Part shown: positions 56,954 through 63,952 of the stretch, in pieces
How the letters are laid out: every line of letters begins with the position of its first letter
Position numbering within the stretch: the first letter of the stretch is position 1
Origin: Flectobacillus longus
GTDB taxonomy: Bacteria > Bacteroidota > Bacteroidia > Cytophagales > Spirosomataceae
Assembly: GCF_030056705.1 (NCBI RefSeq)
Contig: NZ_JASHIC010000034.1
Coordinates: 28,598 to 92,597 of the forward strand
Direction of reading: 5' to 3'
DNA: 64,000 nucleotides
Translations under genes and position numbers: made by a program
The notes under the pieces: model-generated
The model's database searches: none
What the model saw: the letters and a program-made list of their open reading frames with translations, nothing else
What the model was told of the DNA's origin: nothing

Positions 56954-58189
56954 ATGAATGATTTTTTAACATTAAATGAAGCGGCCGAAATATTAGGTAA
57001 AAGTAAAGAAACTTTGAGAAGGTGGGATAGAGAAGGTAAATTACAAGCCGTACGCGAACCAATGAGCAACTATCGTGTGTATTCTCGAGAGCAATTAAAT
57101 ATTTTTAATGATTTTATCAAATCAAAAGAAGATAAAGAAATTTCAAACTACGAAAAACCACTATATCATTATTCTGTAGTAGAGCTTTTTGCGGGTGCAG
57201 GAGGATTAGCTATTGGTCTCGAACAAGCTGGTATTGAGTGTACTGCTTTAAATGAAATTGATAAATGGGCTTGCGAAACACTAAGACGTAACAGGCCACA
57301 CTGGAATGTATTAGAAGGAGATATAAAAAGCTTTAATTTCTCTGAATACCATAATCAAGTCGACCTTGTGACTGGAGGATTTCCATGTCAAGCCTTCAGT
57401 TATGCAGGGAAGAAGCTCGGTCTTGACGATGCCAGAGGTACGCTATTCTACGAATTTGCTAGAGCTGTACAAGAAATCAATCCATTGATTTGTGTCGGTG
57501 AAAATGTGCGAGGTTTGTTAAGTCATGAGAATGGGAAAACACTTCAAGGCATGATTTCTATTTTGAATGAAATTGGCTATAATGTAGTACCTATTCAAGT
57601 ACTAAAAGCAGTCAATTATAAAGTTCCTCAAAAACGTGAACGACTTATCTTAGTTGGAATCAGAAAAGATATAGATATTCCATTTGAATATCCCAAACCT
57701 TACAAAAAGATATACAACCTTGCAGATGCTTTAAAAAAGGGTGAGCTTTTTGACACTGATGTACCTGAATCTGATGGTGCAAAATATCCAAAATCAAAGA
57801 AAGTTGTTTTAGACCTCGTCCCTCCTAAAGGCTATTGGCGTGATTTACCTTTGGATGTTCAGAAGAGCTATATGGGAAAAAGCTTTTATTTAGGGGGTGG
57901 TAAAACTGGAATGGCTCGTAGAATTGGATGGGACGAACCTAGTCTTACCCTAACTTGTTCTCCTGCACAAAAGCAAACGGAACGTTGTCATCCAGAAGAA
58001 ACTCGACCATTCACTGTACGTGAATATGCAAGAATTCAAACATTCCCAGATGACTGGAAATTTGCTGGTTCTACCTCTCAACAATATAAACAAATTGGTA
58101 ATGCAGTCCCTGTTAATCTTGGCAGAGAGGTAGGTTATTCAATTGTAAAATTTTTAAATCAGTATTATAGTTTATCAAAACCCAGATAA
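56954..58189 (+). CDS. DNA cytosine-5 methyltransferase with N-terminal MerR/excisionase-type HTH
   Basis: 411 residues from ATG 56954 (a GTG two codons upstream is also possible). Residues 1-60 are a helix-turn-helix of the MerR/excisionase kind (LNEAAEILGKSKETLRRWD, then YRVYSREQL). The methyltransferase follows: VVELFAGAGGLAIGLEQAG (motif I), VTGGFPCQAFSYAG with catalytic Cys about 145 (motif IV), CVGENVRGLL (VI), PQKRERLILVGI (VIII), and IGNAVPVNLG (X). Partner of the convergent Eco47II-family endonuclease, so it should methylate GGNCC. The HTH could let the enzyme regulate its own promoter. Confidence 0.94.
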   Translation: MNDFLTLNEAAEILGKSKETLRRWDREGKLQAVREPMSNYRVYSREQLNIFNDFIKSKEDKEISNYEKPLYHYSVVELFAGAGGLAIGLEQAGIECTALNEIDKWACETLRRNRPHWNVLEGDIKSFNFSEYHNQVDLVTGGFPCQAFSYAGKKLGLDDARGTLFYEFARAVQEINPLICVGENVRGLLSHENGKTLQGMISILNEIGYNVVPIQVLKAVNYKVPQKRERLILVGIRKDIDIPFEYPKPYKKIYNLADALKKGELFDTDVPESDGAKYPKSKKVVLDLVPPKGYWRDLPLDVQKSYMGKSFYLGGGKTGMARRIGWDEPSLTLTCSPAQKQTERCHPEETRPFTVREYARIQTFPDDWKFAGSTSQQYKQIGNAVPVNLGREVGYSIVKFLNQYYSLSKPR

Positions 58190-58932
58190 TATTGGTAATT
58201 TTCATATGTAATTTCATTAAGGATGGTTCTACCAGATTTCTCTGAACCATCCTTAATTTCATTTAAAGCGGAGTTTTGCTTTTTCTCTGACTCTTCAATT
58301 CGAATACTTTTCAGATAATCCTCGATCACTTTTGGTAAAATGCTATACAATTGAAATAGTGCATTATCAACTCCAGTAAGTAGTTGATAAAATTGATCTC
58401 CTGATATTTTGTAAACTCTACTATGACTATATTCTTTGCCATTAATGATGCTAGTCCATTTTTCACAAAAACTTTGTGTAGCTAATATTTGTACCCAATA
58501 ACACTTTGCTTGTTTATGATCATCTGCATATCGTTTTAACTTTTGAAATAGACTTTCAGCAGCACTACTATTCATCGTATTATGCTTATTTTTAATATCA
58601 GCAAATAGCGTATTATCAATAGCTTTAATATCAAATCCACTCAAATTACCTTTTTCGTAACCAGCTATTCCTCCTAATATTTCCTCATGAAAAGTTCCGA
58701 TTGAATTATTAATTGATTTGTCTACTTGACGTAAAATTTCGGCATGAATTAATGCTTCTTCATCCATAGTATTGAATTTTACATCAAATACCATTTTAAA
58801 AGCATCAATTTTATTGCTGTAGAATTTCTTTTTATTAATATCATTTTTTGCCTTTTGATAAGATTGATAAAGGTTGCCAACACAATTCAATAGGTGCTCG
58901 TCACTAATAAATGATAAATAGGTATTTGCCAT
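58165..58932 (-). CDS. Type II restriction endonuclease, Eco47II (Sau96I-type, GGNCC) family
   Basis: 255 residues from ATG 58932 (MANTYLSFISDEHLLNCVGN). The sequence recalls Eco47II-family enzymes closely: NKKKFYSNKIDAFKM, RQVDKSINNSIGTFHEEILGG in two parts, GNLSGFDIKAIDNTLFADIKNKHNTMN (in two parts; D and DxK are candidate catalytic residues) and GKEYSHSRVYKISGDQFYQLL. The family cuts GGNCC. Its last 25 bases overlap the end of the methyltransferase on the other strand. GGNCC specificity is inferred from the family. Confidence 0.9.
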   Translation of the reverse strand: MANTYLSFISDEHLLNCVGNLYQSYQKAKNDINKKKFYSNKIDAFKMVFDVKFNTMDEEALIHAEILRQVDKSINNSIGTFHEEILGGIAGYEKGNLSGFDIKAIDNTLFADIKNKHNTMNSSAAESLFQKLKRYADDHKQAKCYWVQILATQSFCEKWTSIINGKEYSHSRVYKISGDQFYQLLTGVDNALFQLYSILPKVIEDYLKSIRIEESEKKQNSALNEIKDGSEKSGRTILNEITYENYQYYLGFDKL

Positions 58933-58980
58933 AGATATTATTTTTAAGTTTTGGATCAAAAATAAAATTTATTCATAACA

Positions 58981-59022
58981 AAGCCTTCTATTTTCAGAAA
59001 AACTCCTGAGAATAGAAGGCTT
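58981..59022 (-). terminator. Terminator of rtcB
   Basis: AAGCCTTCTATTTTCAG (58981-58997) pairs with CTGAGAATAGAAGGCTT (59006-59022), one wobble, 16 bases after the rtcB stop. Confidence 0.85.
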
Positions 59023-59037
59023 ATTGTTCAAAAGATT

Positions 59038-60567
59038 TTAGTCTTCTGCCTTTTCACGACCGTCGGCCATTCGTACGATTTTTGGACTAAACTGCGCTAT
59101 TACTTGCACTAAATCCGTTTGAGCATCCATGACTTTCCGAATATCCTTATATGCTTGAGGGGCTTCATCCAAGCCGGCACCTATGAGTTGTACCTGTGCT
59201 TTTTTGAGCTCAGATTGCAAATCATCTTTTGTCAACATACCAAGTGCTTTGGTTCTTGACATTTTACGGCCTGCACCATGCGAAGCAGAATTTAAACCTT
59301 CATTTATTCCTTTTCCACGAATCACATAGCCAGGCTGAGTCATAGAGGCAGGAATAATCCCTAAATCTTGGCTACCAGCAGGCGTAGCTCCTTTTCGATG
59401 CACAATCACAGGCGTTCCGTCAGCAAGGCGTTCTTCCCATGCAAAATTATGGTGATTCTCGATTCGCTTCAATGGGTTTTGATTGAGAGCGGCAGCGATT
59501 TTATTGTGAATCTCATGATGATTGGCAGAGGCATAATCACCTGCTAAATTCATAGATAACCAATATTCTTGCCCTTCATCGCTATTCATATCTAGCCAAG
59601 CCAAATGTTTAGCTTCCTTTGGAAGCCTAGTTTTTTCCATGGCTATCTTTGAATAATGATTGGCAATAGCCCCCCCAAATCCTCTTGAACCCGAATGCGA
59701 TAACAAGGTAAGATATTTTCCTACGGGTAAATCCATCAGCTCATCCTGTGCTAAGACTTCCAATACCCCCCATTCAACAAAATGATTTCCCGTTCCTGAA
59801 GTTCCTAATTGTCGATATGCTTTATCTTTTAAGTCACGAATCAATTTTGTCGCAGTCCATTCCGAGCGGTCAAAAAGTGTATCATCATATTTCTGCTTCG
59901 ACTCTGATCCCATTCCAAAGAAGCTATGGTTTGCTAGCATTTTTTTTAACAATTTATCTTCTCGTTGAATCATCGATACAGGTAAATCAAATACGCTCAT
60001 ACACATACGGCAGGCAATATCTACCCCAACAGCATACGGAATCACAGTATTTGCTGTAGTGGCAAAAACTCCACCAATAGGCAATCCATATCCTTGATGT
60101 GCATCTGGCATCAGTGCTCCAGCTACCGAAATAGGCAACTTCATCGCTGTTTGCATTTGGTCCAAAGCTCCTTGTTCTATGTAATTTTCTCCGTAAATTC
60201 GGTAGGATAATGCTTCTTCTCTTAGGTCAAAGAAGTTTTCTGTCTGACGACCAGTCTTAGGTAATTCATATTTAGGTTTGTTTTTCTCTGCCTCCAACAA
60301 GGATTGTCCATATTCTGATAAAACAAGTTCCTGATCTATTTCTTTCAAATGCTTGGTGTAAAGTGCCAAATTGGTTAGTTTGTTTTTAGAAAAACTAAAC
60401 TTCTTTGGCGAATCTATCATTTGAGCAAACAACAACAATATATGTGACTTGTGATAAACCCCATTACTTAACAAACCATTGGCTACCCTTAAAAATTTTG
60501 GATAGGCTTCTTCATGATGTACACCCAATTGTTGTAAATCTTCTTGGGTAATGATTTCTGTTTCCAT
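59038..60567 (-). CDS. rtcB: RtcB-family RNA ligase
   Basis: 509 residues, about 100 longer than E. coli RtcB because of an N-terminal helical region (1-95). Core motifs: PDAHQGYGLPIGGV, VGVDIACRM (usually GVDIGCGM, the metal Cys kept), GTSGTGNHFVEWG, LSHSGSRGFG, NHHNFAWEE, VHRKGATPA, and NSASHGAGRKMSR with the guanylylated His. Joins RNA ends with 3'-phosphate (or 2',3'-cyclic phosphate) to 5'-OH using GTP and Mn. It follows rsr and three Y RNA-like genes on the same strand, with 58 bases from the last RNA module, and no rtcA is present. Confidence 0.95.
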   Translation of the reverse strand: METEIITQEDLQQLGVHHEEAYPKFLRVANGLLSNGVYHKSHILLLFAQMIDSPKKFSFSKNKLTNLALYTKHLKEIDQELVLSEYGQSLLEAEKNKPKYELPKTGRQTENFFDLREEALSYRIYGENYIEQGALDQMQTAMKLPISVAGALMPDAHQGYGLPIGGVFATTANTVIPYAVGVDIACRMCMSVFDLPVSMIQREDKLLKKMLANHSFFGMGSESKQKYDDTLFDRSEWTATKLIRDLKDKAYRQLGTSGTGNHFVEWGVLEVLAQDELMDLPVGKYLTLLSHSGSRGFGGAIANHYSKIAMEKTRLPKEAKHLAWLDMNSDEGQEYWLSMNLAGDYASANHHEIHNKIAAALNQNPLKRIENHHNFAWEERLADGTPVIVHRKGATPAGSQDLGIIPASMTQPGYVIRGKGINEGLNSASHGAGRKMSRTKALGMLTKDDLQSELKKAQVQLIGAGLDEAPQAYKDIRKVMDAQTDLVQVIAQFSPKIVRMADGREKAED

Positions 60568-60625
60568 TTTTTTAGAATTTGTGCAATTGTTTTGTAAAAG
60601 GTGTAAAACTATTTAAAGAGGAAAT

Positions 60626-60750
60626 AAAGAGGTAACAAGCAAAAAGCGACATTAATAATTTGCTCTACCACTGAGCTACTGTACAAGACAGGTAGGAGTC
60701 GAACCTACGACACAATCAGCCGAAGTAGCGCTTTTTTACGACACTCTTTA
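60626..60750 (-). ncRNA. Y RNA-like module 3 with circularly permuted tRNA-like domain (YrlA type)
   Basis: Hand fold on the - strand. Helix 1 is AAAGAG-[U]-GU (60749-60741) with ACCUCUUU (60633-60626). A 1x5 internal loop follows (C60740 against UUGUU 60638-60634). Helix 2 is GU[A]AAAAAGCG (60739-60729) with CGCUUUUUGC (60648-60639). Inside lies a permuted tRNA: UGAUU (60718-60714), 5-nt variable loop, T-arm GTAGG-TTCGACT-CCTAC (60708-60692), mini-acceptor CTGT-CTTGT-ACAG, T8 A9, D-arm GCTC-AGTGGTA-GAGC (60676-60662), A26 and AATTA (60660-60656). Bacterial Y RNAs bind Rsr with the stem and mimic tRNA with the other end. Ends are approximate. Confidence 0.88.
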
Positions 60751-60756
60751 AAATCT

Positions 60757-60840
60757 TAAAAAAACAAAGGCAATGAGCAAAGAACGATGATAAAAGGAGT
60801 CGATCGAATTCGAAGTATCGCTCTTTTACGGCACTCTGGT
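60757..60840 (-). ncRNA. Y RNA-like module 2, stem only, no tRNA-like domain
   Basis: Same stem as module 3 with compensatory changes. Helix 1 is CAGAG-[U]-GC (60838-60831) with GCCUUUG (60771-60765). The internal loop is C60830 against UCAUU (60776-60772). Helix 2 is GU[A]AAAGAGCGAU (60829-60817) with AUCGUUCUUUGC (60788-60777). The interior is only 28 nt and starts with the shared ACTTCG; it keeps a TCGACTCCT remnant of a T-arm but no D-arm. A run of seven to eight Ts follows helix 1 (60764-60757), so it may end by intrinsic termination. Six bases separate it from module 3. Confidence 0.75.
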
Positions 60841-60843
60841 ATA

Positions 60844-60988
60844 TTTTTTGTAAAAGCAATAGGCAGGTCGAGAATGGGGCATTGCATTGCTGGAGTCGAA
60901 CCAGATGACCTCATTGTATTGCTCAATCACGCCATTCCTCCCCTGTATTGGAGCGAAGTATCTCAACCTTACAGCATTTTACAAAATC
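60844..60988 (-). ncRNA. Y RNA-like module 1 with variant insert, next to rsr
   Basis: Helix 1 is TTTTGTAAAA-[T]-GC (60986-60974) with GCTTTTACAAAA (60857-60846). The internal loop is T60973 against CTATT (60862-60858). Helix 2 is GT[A]AGGTTGAG (60972-60962) with CTCGACCTGC (60872-60863). The 88-nt insert begins with TACTTCG and holds hairpins CTCC/GGAG (60938-60953), ATTG/CAAT with a 7-nt loop (60913-60927) and a T-arm-like CTGG-TTCGACT-CCAG (60890-60904), closed by AATGG/CCATT. It lacks the classical D-loop GG. It begins about 45 bases after the rsr stop. Confidence 0.75.
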
Positions 60989-61032
60989 TTCAATATGATA
61001 GCCTTATGCTTAGAACTTAACACATAGGTACT

Positions 61033-62553
61033 TTACAAATCTATTCCTTGAATAAAATCCACAATACTCTGTCCATTTTCTAAGGCATCGAGTACTTCAA
61101 AAACTTTATCCGACCAGCCCGCCAACAAATACACATCTCCTGATTCTACTCTCAAGGGGCTTTGACCATAACCCGCCAAATCAAAGAGATATAATTTTGC
61201 CTTGGGATATTTACTCTTATACTTTTGCCAAGTCGTTTGAATGCTGTTTATATTCCTATTTTGGTTATTCCATAACTGTGTATCCGTAAAAATCATGACT
61301 TTGTCAGCTCGATACTCACGTTTTAGCAAATCTTCAATCACCAAATGTGCATTTGTCGAATATCCGACTTCGCCTTCACGTCTATGAAATGCTTCAACAT
61401 TCGATAAAATACTTTTACTTGGCATTTGTATAACCTTCCAAGTATCTCCAAACATCCCCGTAACTACATTTTTACAACGACTTTGCAAAAGCATCGCCAA
61501 TAGCAAACCTATATCATAATACATTAGACTACTTTTTGCTGACAATCTTTGTTGCATCGAGCCTGACACATCACAAGCTAAAACAACTCTGGTATCGTTC
61601 TCAAATCCTTTAATATTTTGAGCACTTGTTAGCATCGCTTTTTCCAAAGTATCAAAAACGCTAGTAACTCTACCATCCGTTAGATTACTCAATTCTCGAT
61701 AAGCAGACCAATATCTAAATGGCAATTGTTTAGCACTCTTTATAGCGTTTTCATCAGCTAAGTACGTTAAAACAATCTCTAAACACTCATCTGAAATATT
61801 ACTTTCAAGCATATTTCTCAGATTTCTTAGCAAGGCCATATAGCCTACTTTCCTACTCAGAATTAGCTCTTCCCACTTGGCTTTGAAGGCTTTATTTTTT
61901 GCATTTTTACTTTCAAAATGAAGCTGTCCAAGCGCAGAAAGTTCAGTTTCCCATGTATATGGTGTTGATAAGGTATCTTGGGTGATTTTATCAAAAACTG
62001 CTTGTTGTGCTAAATCCTTAGGTTTCGGATGAACCAAGAACAAGACATCTCTTAACTTTACCTCCGTATTTTGATTATACTTTGCAAACTGATATTCATC
62101 AAACTGATTAAAAGCCTTTGCCAAGCCTTTTTGAATTTGCTTCGAAAGTCTATTCAATCGCTTTGTACCTGTTCTTTGATTAGTTTGCTGATAATAGGCT
62201 AATATTTCTGTGATCTCATCTGGTCGCATAACTACTTGCTCAATAGCTTTTCCGACCCATGCTCCTGCCTCAGCTTTTTTCGCTAACTCTACCGAAAGCA
62301 CAATTGGCACAGAGCGCAAGTTCATCGAACGACGCGCATATACGGCTAATTTAGCGCAGTATTCTGGCGATACTTTTTCAATCAATTGTTGTAGGCGTAT
62401 TAATCGGTCTTCAGCTTTTTCGTAGAAACTGTCATGAAGCAGGCTCGACACCGTAGCACTATATAATTCCATTTCTGGACTCAATTGATACGAAAGTGCT
62501 CCTTCATAATTTTTGAGAATAGTATTAGTCTTCTTTAAGAAATTGAATTTCAT
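61033..62553 (-). CDS. rsr: TROVE-domain Ro60 homologue (Rsr)
   Basis: 506 residues from ATG 62553 (MKFNFLKKTNTILKNYEGA); an ATG at 62592 would add 13 residues. The TROVE HEAT-repeat ring spans about 15-330 (LSPEMELYSATVSSLLHDSFY in two parts, then PEYCAKLAVYARRSMNLRSVP). The vWA-like domain starts about 335 with the intact MIDAS motif VLACDVSGSM. Ro60 proteins bind Y RNAs and misfolded RNAs and, with bacterial partners such as PNPase, take part in RNA processing. It is the first gene of the rsr, Y RNA, rtcB unit and divergent from the WYL gene. Confidence 0.95.
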   Translation of the reverse strand: MKFNFLKKTNTILKNYEGALSYQLSPEMELYSATVSSLLHDSFYEKAEDRLIRLQQLIEKVSPEYCAKLAVYARRSMNLRSVPIVLSVELAKKAEAGAWVGKAIEQVVMRPDEITEILAYYQQTNQRTGTKRLNRLSKQIQKGLAKAFNQFDEYQFAKYNQNTEVKLRDVLFLVHPKPKDLAQQAVFDKITQDTLSTPYTWETELSALGQLHFESKNAKNKAFKAKWEELILSRKVGYMALLRNLRNMLESNISDECLEIVLTYLADENAIKSAKQLPFRYWSAYRELSNLTDGRVTSVFDTLEKAMLTSAQNIKGFENDTRVVLACDVSGSMQQRLSAKSSLMYYDIGLLLAMLLQSRCKNVVTGMFGDTWKVIQMPSKSILSNVEAFHRREGEVGYSTNAHLVIEDLLKREYRADKVMIFTDTQLWNNQNRNINSIQTTWQKYKSKYPKAKLYLFDLAGYGQSPLRVESGDVYLLAGWSDKVFEVLDALENGQSIVDFIQGIDL

Positions 62554-62597
62554 GACATTAGGTTGTTTTAAATTTCTAATACAAAATTGCATGGTGT

Positions 62598-62618
62598 CTA
62601 CGCAGTCTTTTTGCGTAG
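62598..62618. promoter_or_regulatory. Inverted repeat in the rsr/WYL divergent region
   Basis: CTACGCA (62598-62604) and TGCGTAG (62612-62618) are perfect reverse complements separated by 7 bases. It lies between the divergent starts of rsr (62553) and the WYL regulator (62684), a candidate operator. No consensus -33/-7 promoter was seen in this gap for either gene. Confidence 0.45.
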
Positions 62619-62683
62619 TTCAATTTATTTTTACTTTTTTGTAAAAAAATATCTCAAAAATCTATAAACAGATCGAATCTAGT

Positions 62684-63688
62684 ATGCCTACTAATAGAAA
62701 TGCCCTTATCCGTTATAAAACAATCGATGCTTGTTTACAAAATCGTCAGCGAAAATGGACTTTAGAAGATTTAATAGAAAAAGTATCAGATGCGCTCTAT
62801 GAATACGAAGGAATCGATAAAGGAATCAGCTTGCGTACCATTCAAGCAGATATTCAAGTTATGCGTAGTGATAAATTAGGTTATGAAGCCCCAATAATCG
62901 TTATTGATAAAAAATATTATACCTATGCTGATCCTAATTTTAGTATTACAAAATCTCCGATTACCCAAACGGACCTTGTTCAAATGAATGAAGCGCTGTC
63001 GCTATTAAAGCAATTCAAAGGTTTTTCTCATTTTGAGCAATTGAGTGAAGTGGTCAATAAGCTGGAAGAACACGTTTATAGTGCTCAAGAAAAACGAAGT
63101 TCAATTATTGATTTTGAAAAAAATGAGAACCTGAAGGGACTTTCGTATTTAGACGATCTTTATCATGCAATTTTAGCTAAAAAAGCTCTTGTTATAACTT
63201 ACAAATCATTCAAAGCACGACAGGAGGGTATTTTTATATTTCACGGATGGTGGTTAAAAGAATTTAAAAACCGTTGGTTTCTGGTAGGTAAAAGAAGAGC
63301 AAATGAAAGTATTTTACATCTTGCACTAGATAGAATCCAAAGCCTTCACATCTCTGAAGACATTACTTATCTACCAAATGATGCCATTGTTCAAGAAGAA
63401 TACTATAGAAATACCATTGGAGTGACTGTAAATAATCTTCGTCCACAACAAATAGTATTAAAGTTTACTCCTTTGCATGCTCCTTATGTAATTACCAAAC
63501 CTTTACATCACTCACAAAAGGTTATTGAGGAAAATGAAAGAGGTCTAACTATTGAATTAGCATTACAAATCAATTTTGAGTTAGAAAAAGAAATTCTAGG
63601 ATTCGGAGATGGGGTTGAGGTTTTAGCTCCTTTAAAATTAAGAAAGGTAATTCAAGGTAGATTAAGCCGTGCTTTAAAGTATTATTAA
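62684..63688 (+). CDS. WYL-domain transcriptional regulator
   Basis: 334 residues. Winged HTH at about 5-75 (RKWTLEDLIEKVSDALYEYE in one piece, then ISLRTIQADIQVMRSD), WYL domain at about 150-235 with GWWLKEFKNRWFLVGKRR and LALDRIQSLHIS, and a WCX C-terminal extension (RPQQIVLKFTPLHAPYV). WYL proteins sense nucleic-acid ligands and control DNA-damage, phage-defence and RNA-repair loci. Its divergence from rsr suggests it controls the rsr, Y RNA, rtcB operon, the position held by RtcR in proteobacteria. Confidence 0.92.
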   Translation: MPTNRNALIRYKTIDACLQNRQRKWTLEDLIEKVSDALYEYEGIDKGISLRTIQADIQVMRSDKLGYEAPIIVIDKKYYTYADPNFSITKSPITQTDLVQMNEALSLLKQFKGFSHFEQLSEVVNKLEEHVYSAQEKRSSIIDFEKNENLKGLSYLDDLYHAILAKKALVITYKSFKARQEGIFIFHGWWLKEFKNRWFLVGKRRANESILHLALDRIQSLHISEDITYLPNDAIVQEEYYRNTIGVTVNNLRPQQIVLKFTPLHAPYVITKPLHHSQKVIEENERGLTIELALQINFELEKEILGFGDGVEVLAPLKLRKVIQGRLSRALKYY

Positions 63689-63775
63689 TCATAAAGAACA
63701 ACATGATTTCGAGCATCATTCCAACTTGTTAGAGCAGTAAAATATCTGATTTTCTGAGTCCTTGTAAAACGCAAA

Positions 63776-63798
63776 AAGCCACTCTTTTGGAGTGGCTT
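63776..63798 (-). terminator. Terminator, distal copy
   Basis: AAGCCACTC (63776-63784) with GAGTGGCTT (63790-63798), TTTTG loop, and on the - strand a T-run. Identical over 34 bases (63765-63798) to the copy at 63901-63934. Confidence 0.85.
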
Positions 63799-63816
63799 CT
63801 GTTTGTTATAATATTT

Positions 63817-63893
63817 TTGAGCTTTTCTACTTTCCCGTATTGGTCGCGGCGCGTAGTCCGGGGCGCATAGACTACAGTATCCTCAACGATACT
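63817..63893 (-). pseudogene. Degenerate partial 5S rRNA duplication
   Basis: On the - strand it carries CGTTGAGGATACTG, then about 30 unrelated GC-rich bases, then ACGGGAAAGTAGAAAAGCTC, matching the 3' end of the 5S gene at the right edge (CGTTGATGATACTG, then GCGGGAAAGTAAAAAAGCTC). The inserted piece includes a hairpin GTAGTC/GACTAC (63853-63858, 63870-63875). The 5' half of 5S is absent. Confidence 0.6.
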
Positions 63894-63911
63894 GACCTTA
63901 TAAAACGCAAA

Positions 63912-63934
63912 AAGCCACTCTTTTGGAGTGGCTT
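63912..63934 (-). terminator. Terminator of rRNA operon
   Basis: Second identical copy of the AAGCCACTC/GAGTGGCTT hairpin, about 18 bases beyond the 5S 3' end on the - strand, followed there by a T-run. Confidence 0.88.
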
Positions 63935-63952
63935 ATCTACTTTGTAATATTT

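Noticed and set aside
60656..60718. Degenerate tRNA gene or tRNA pseudogene
   Set aside because: T-arm precedes D-arm and the acceptor is closed by a hairpin, so it is not a decayed tRNA; the permuted order with an outer bulged stem fits a Y RNA instead.
60787..61020. 77-codon + strand frame between rtcB and rsr
   Set aside because: It is antisense to Y RNA modules 1 and 2, whose conserved paired structure explains the sequence; the peptide has no recognisable composition.
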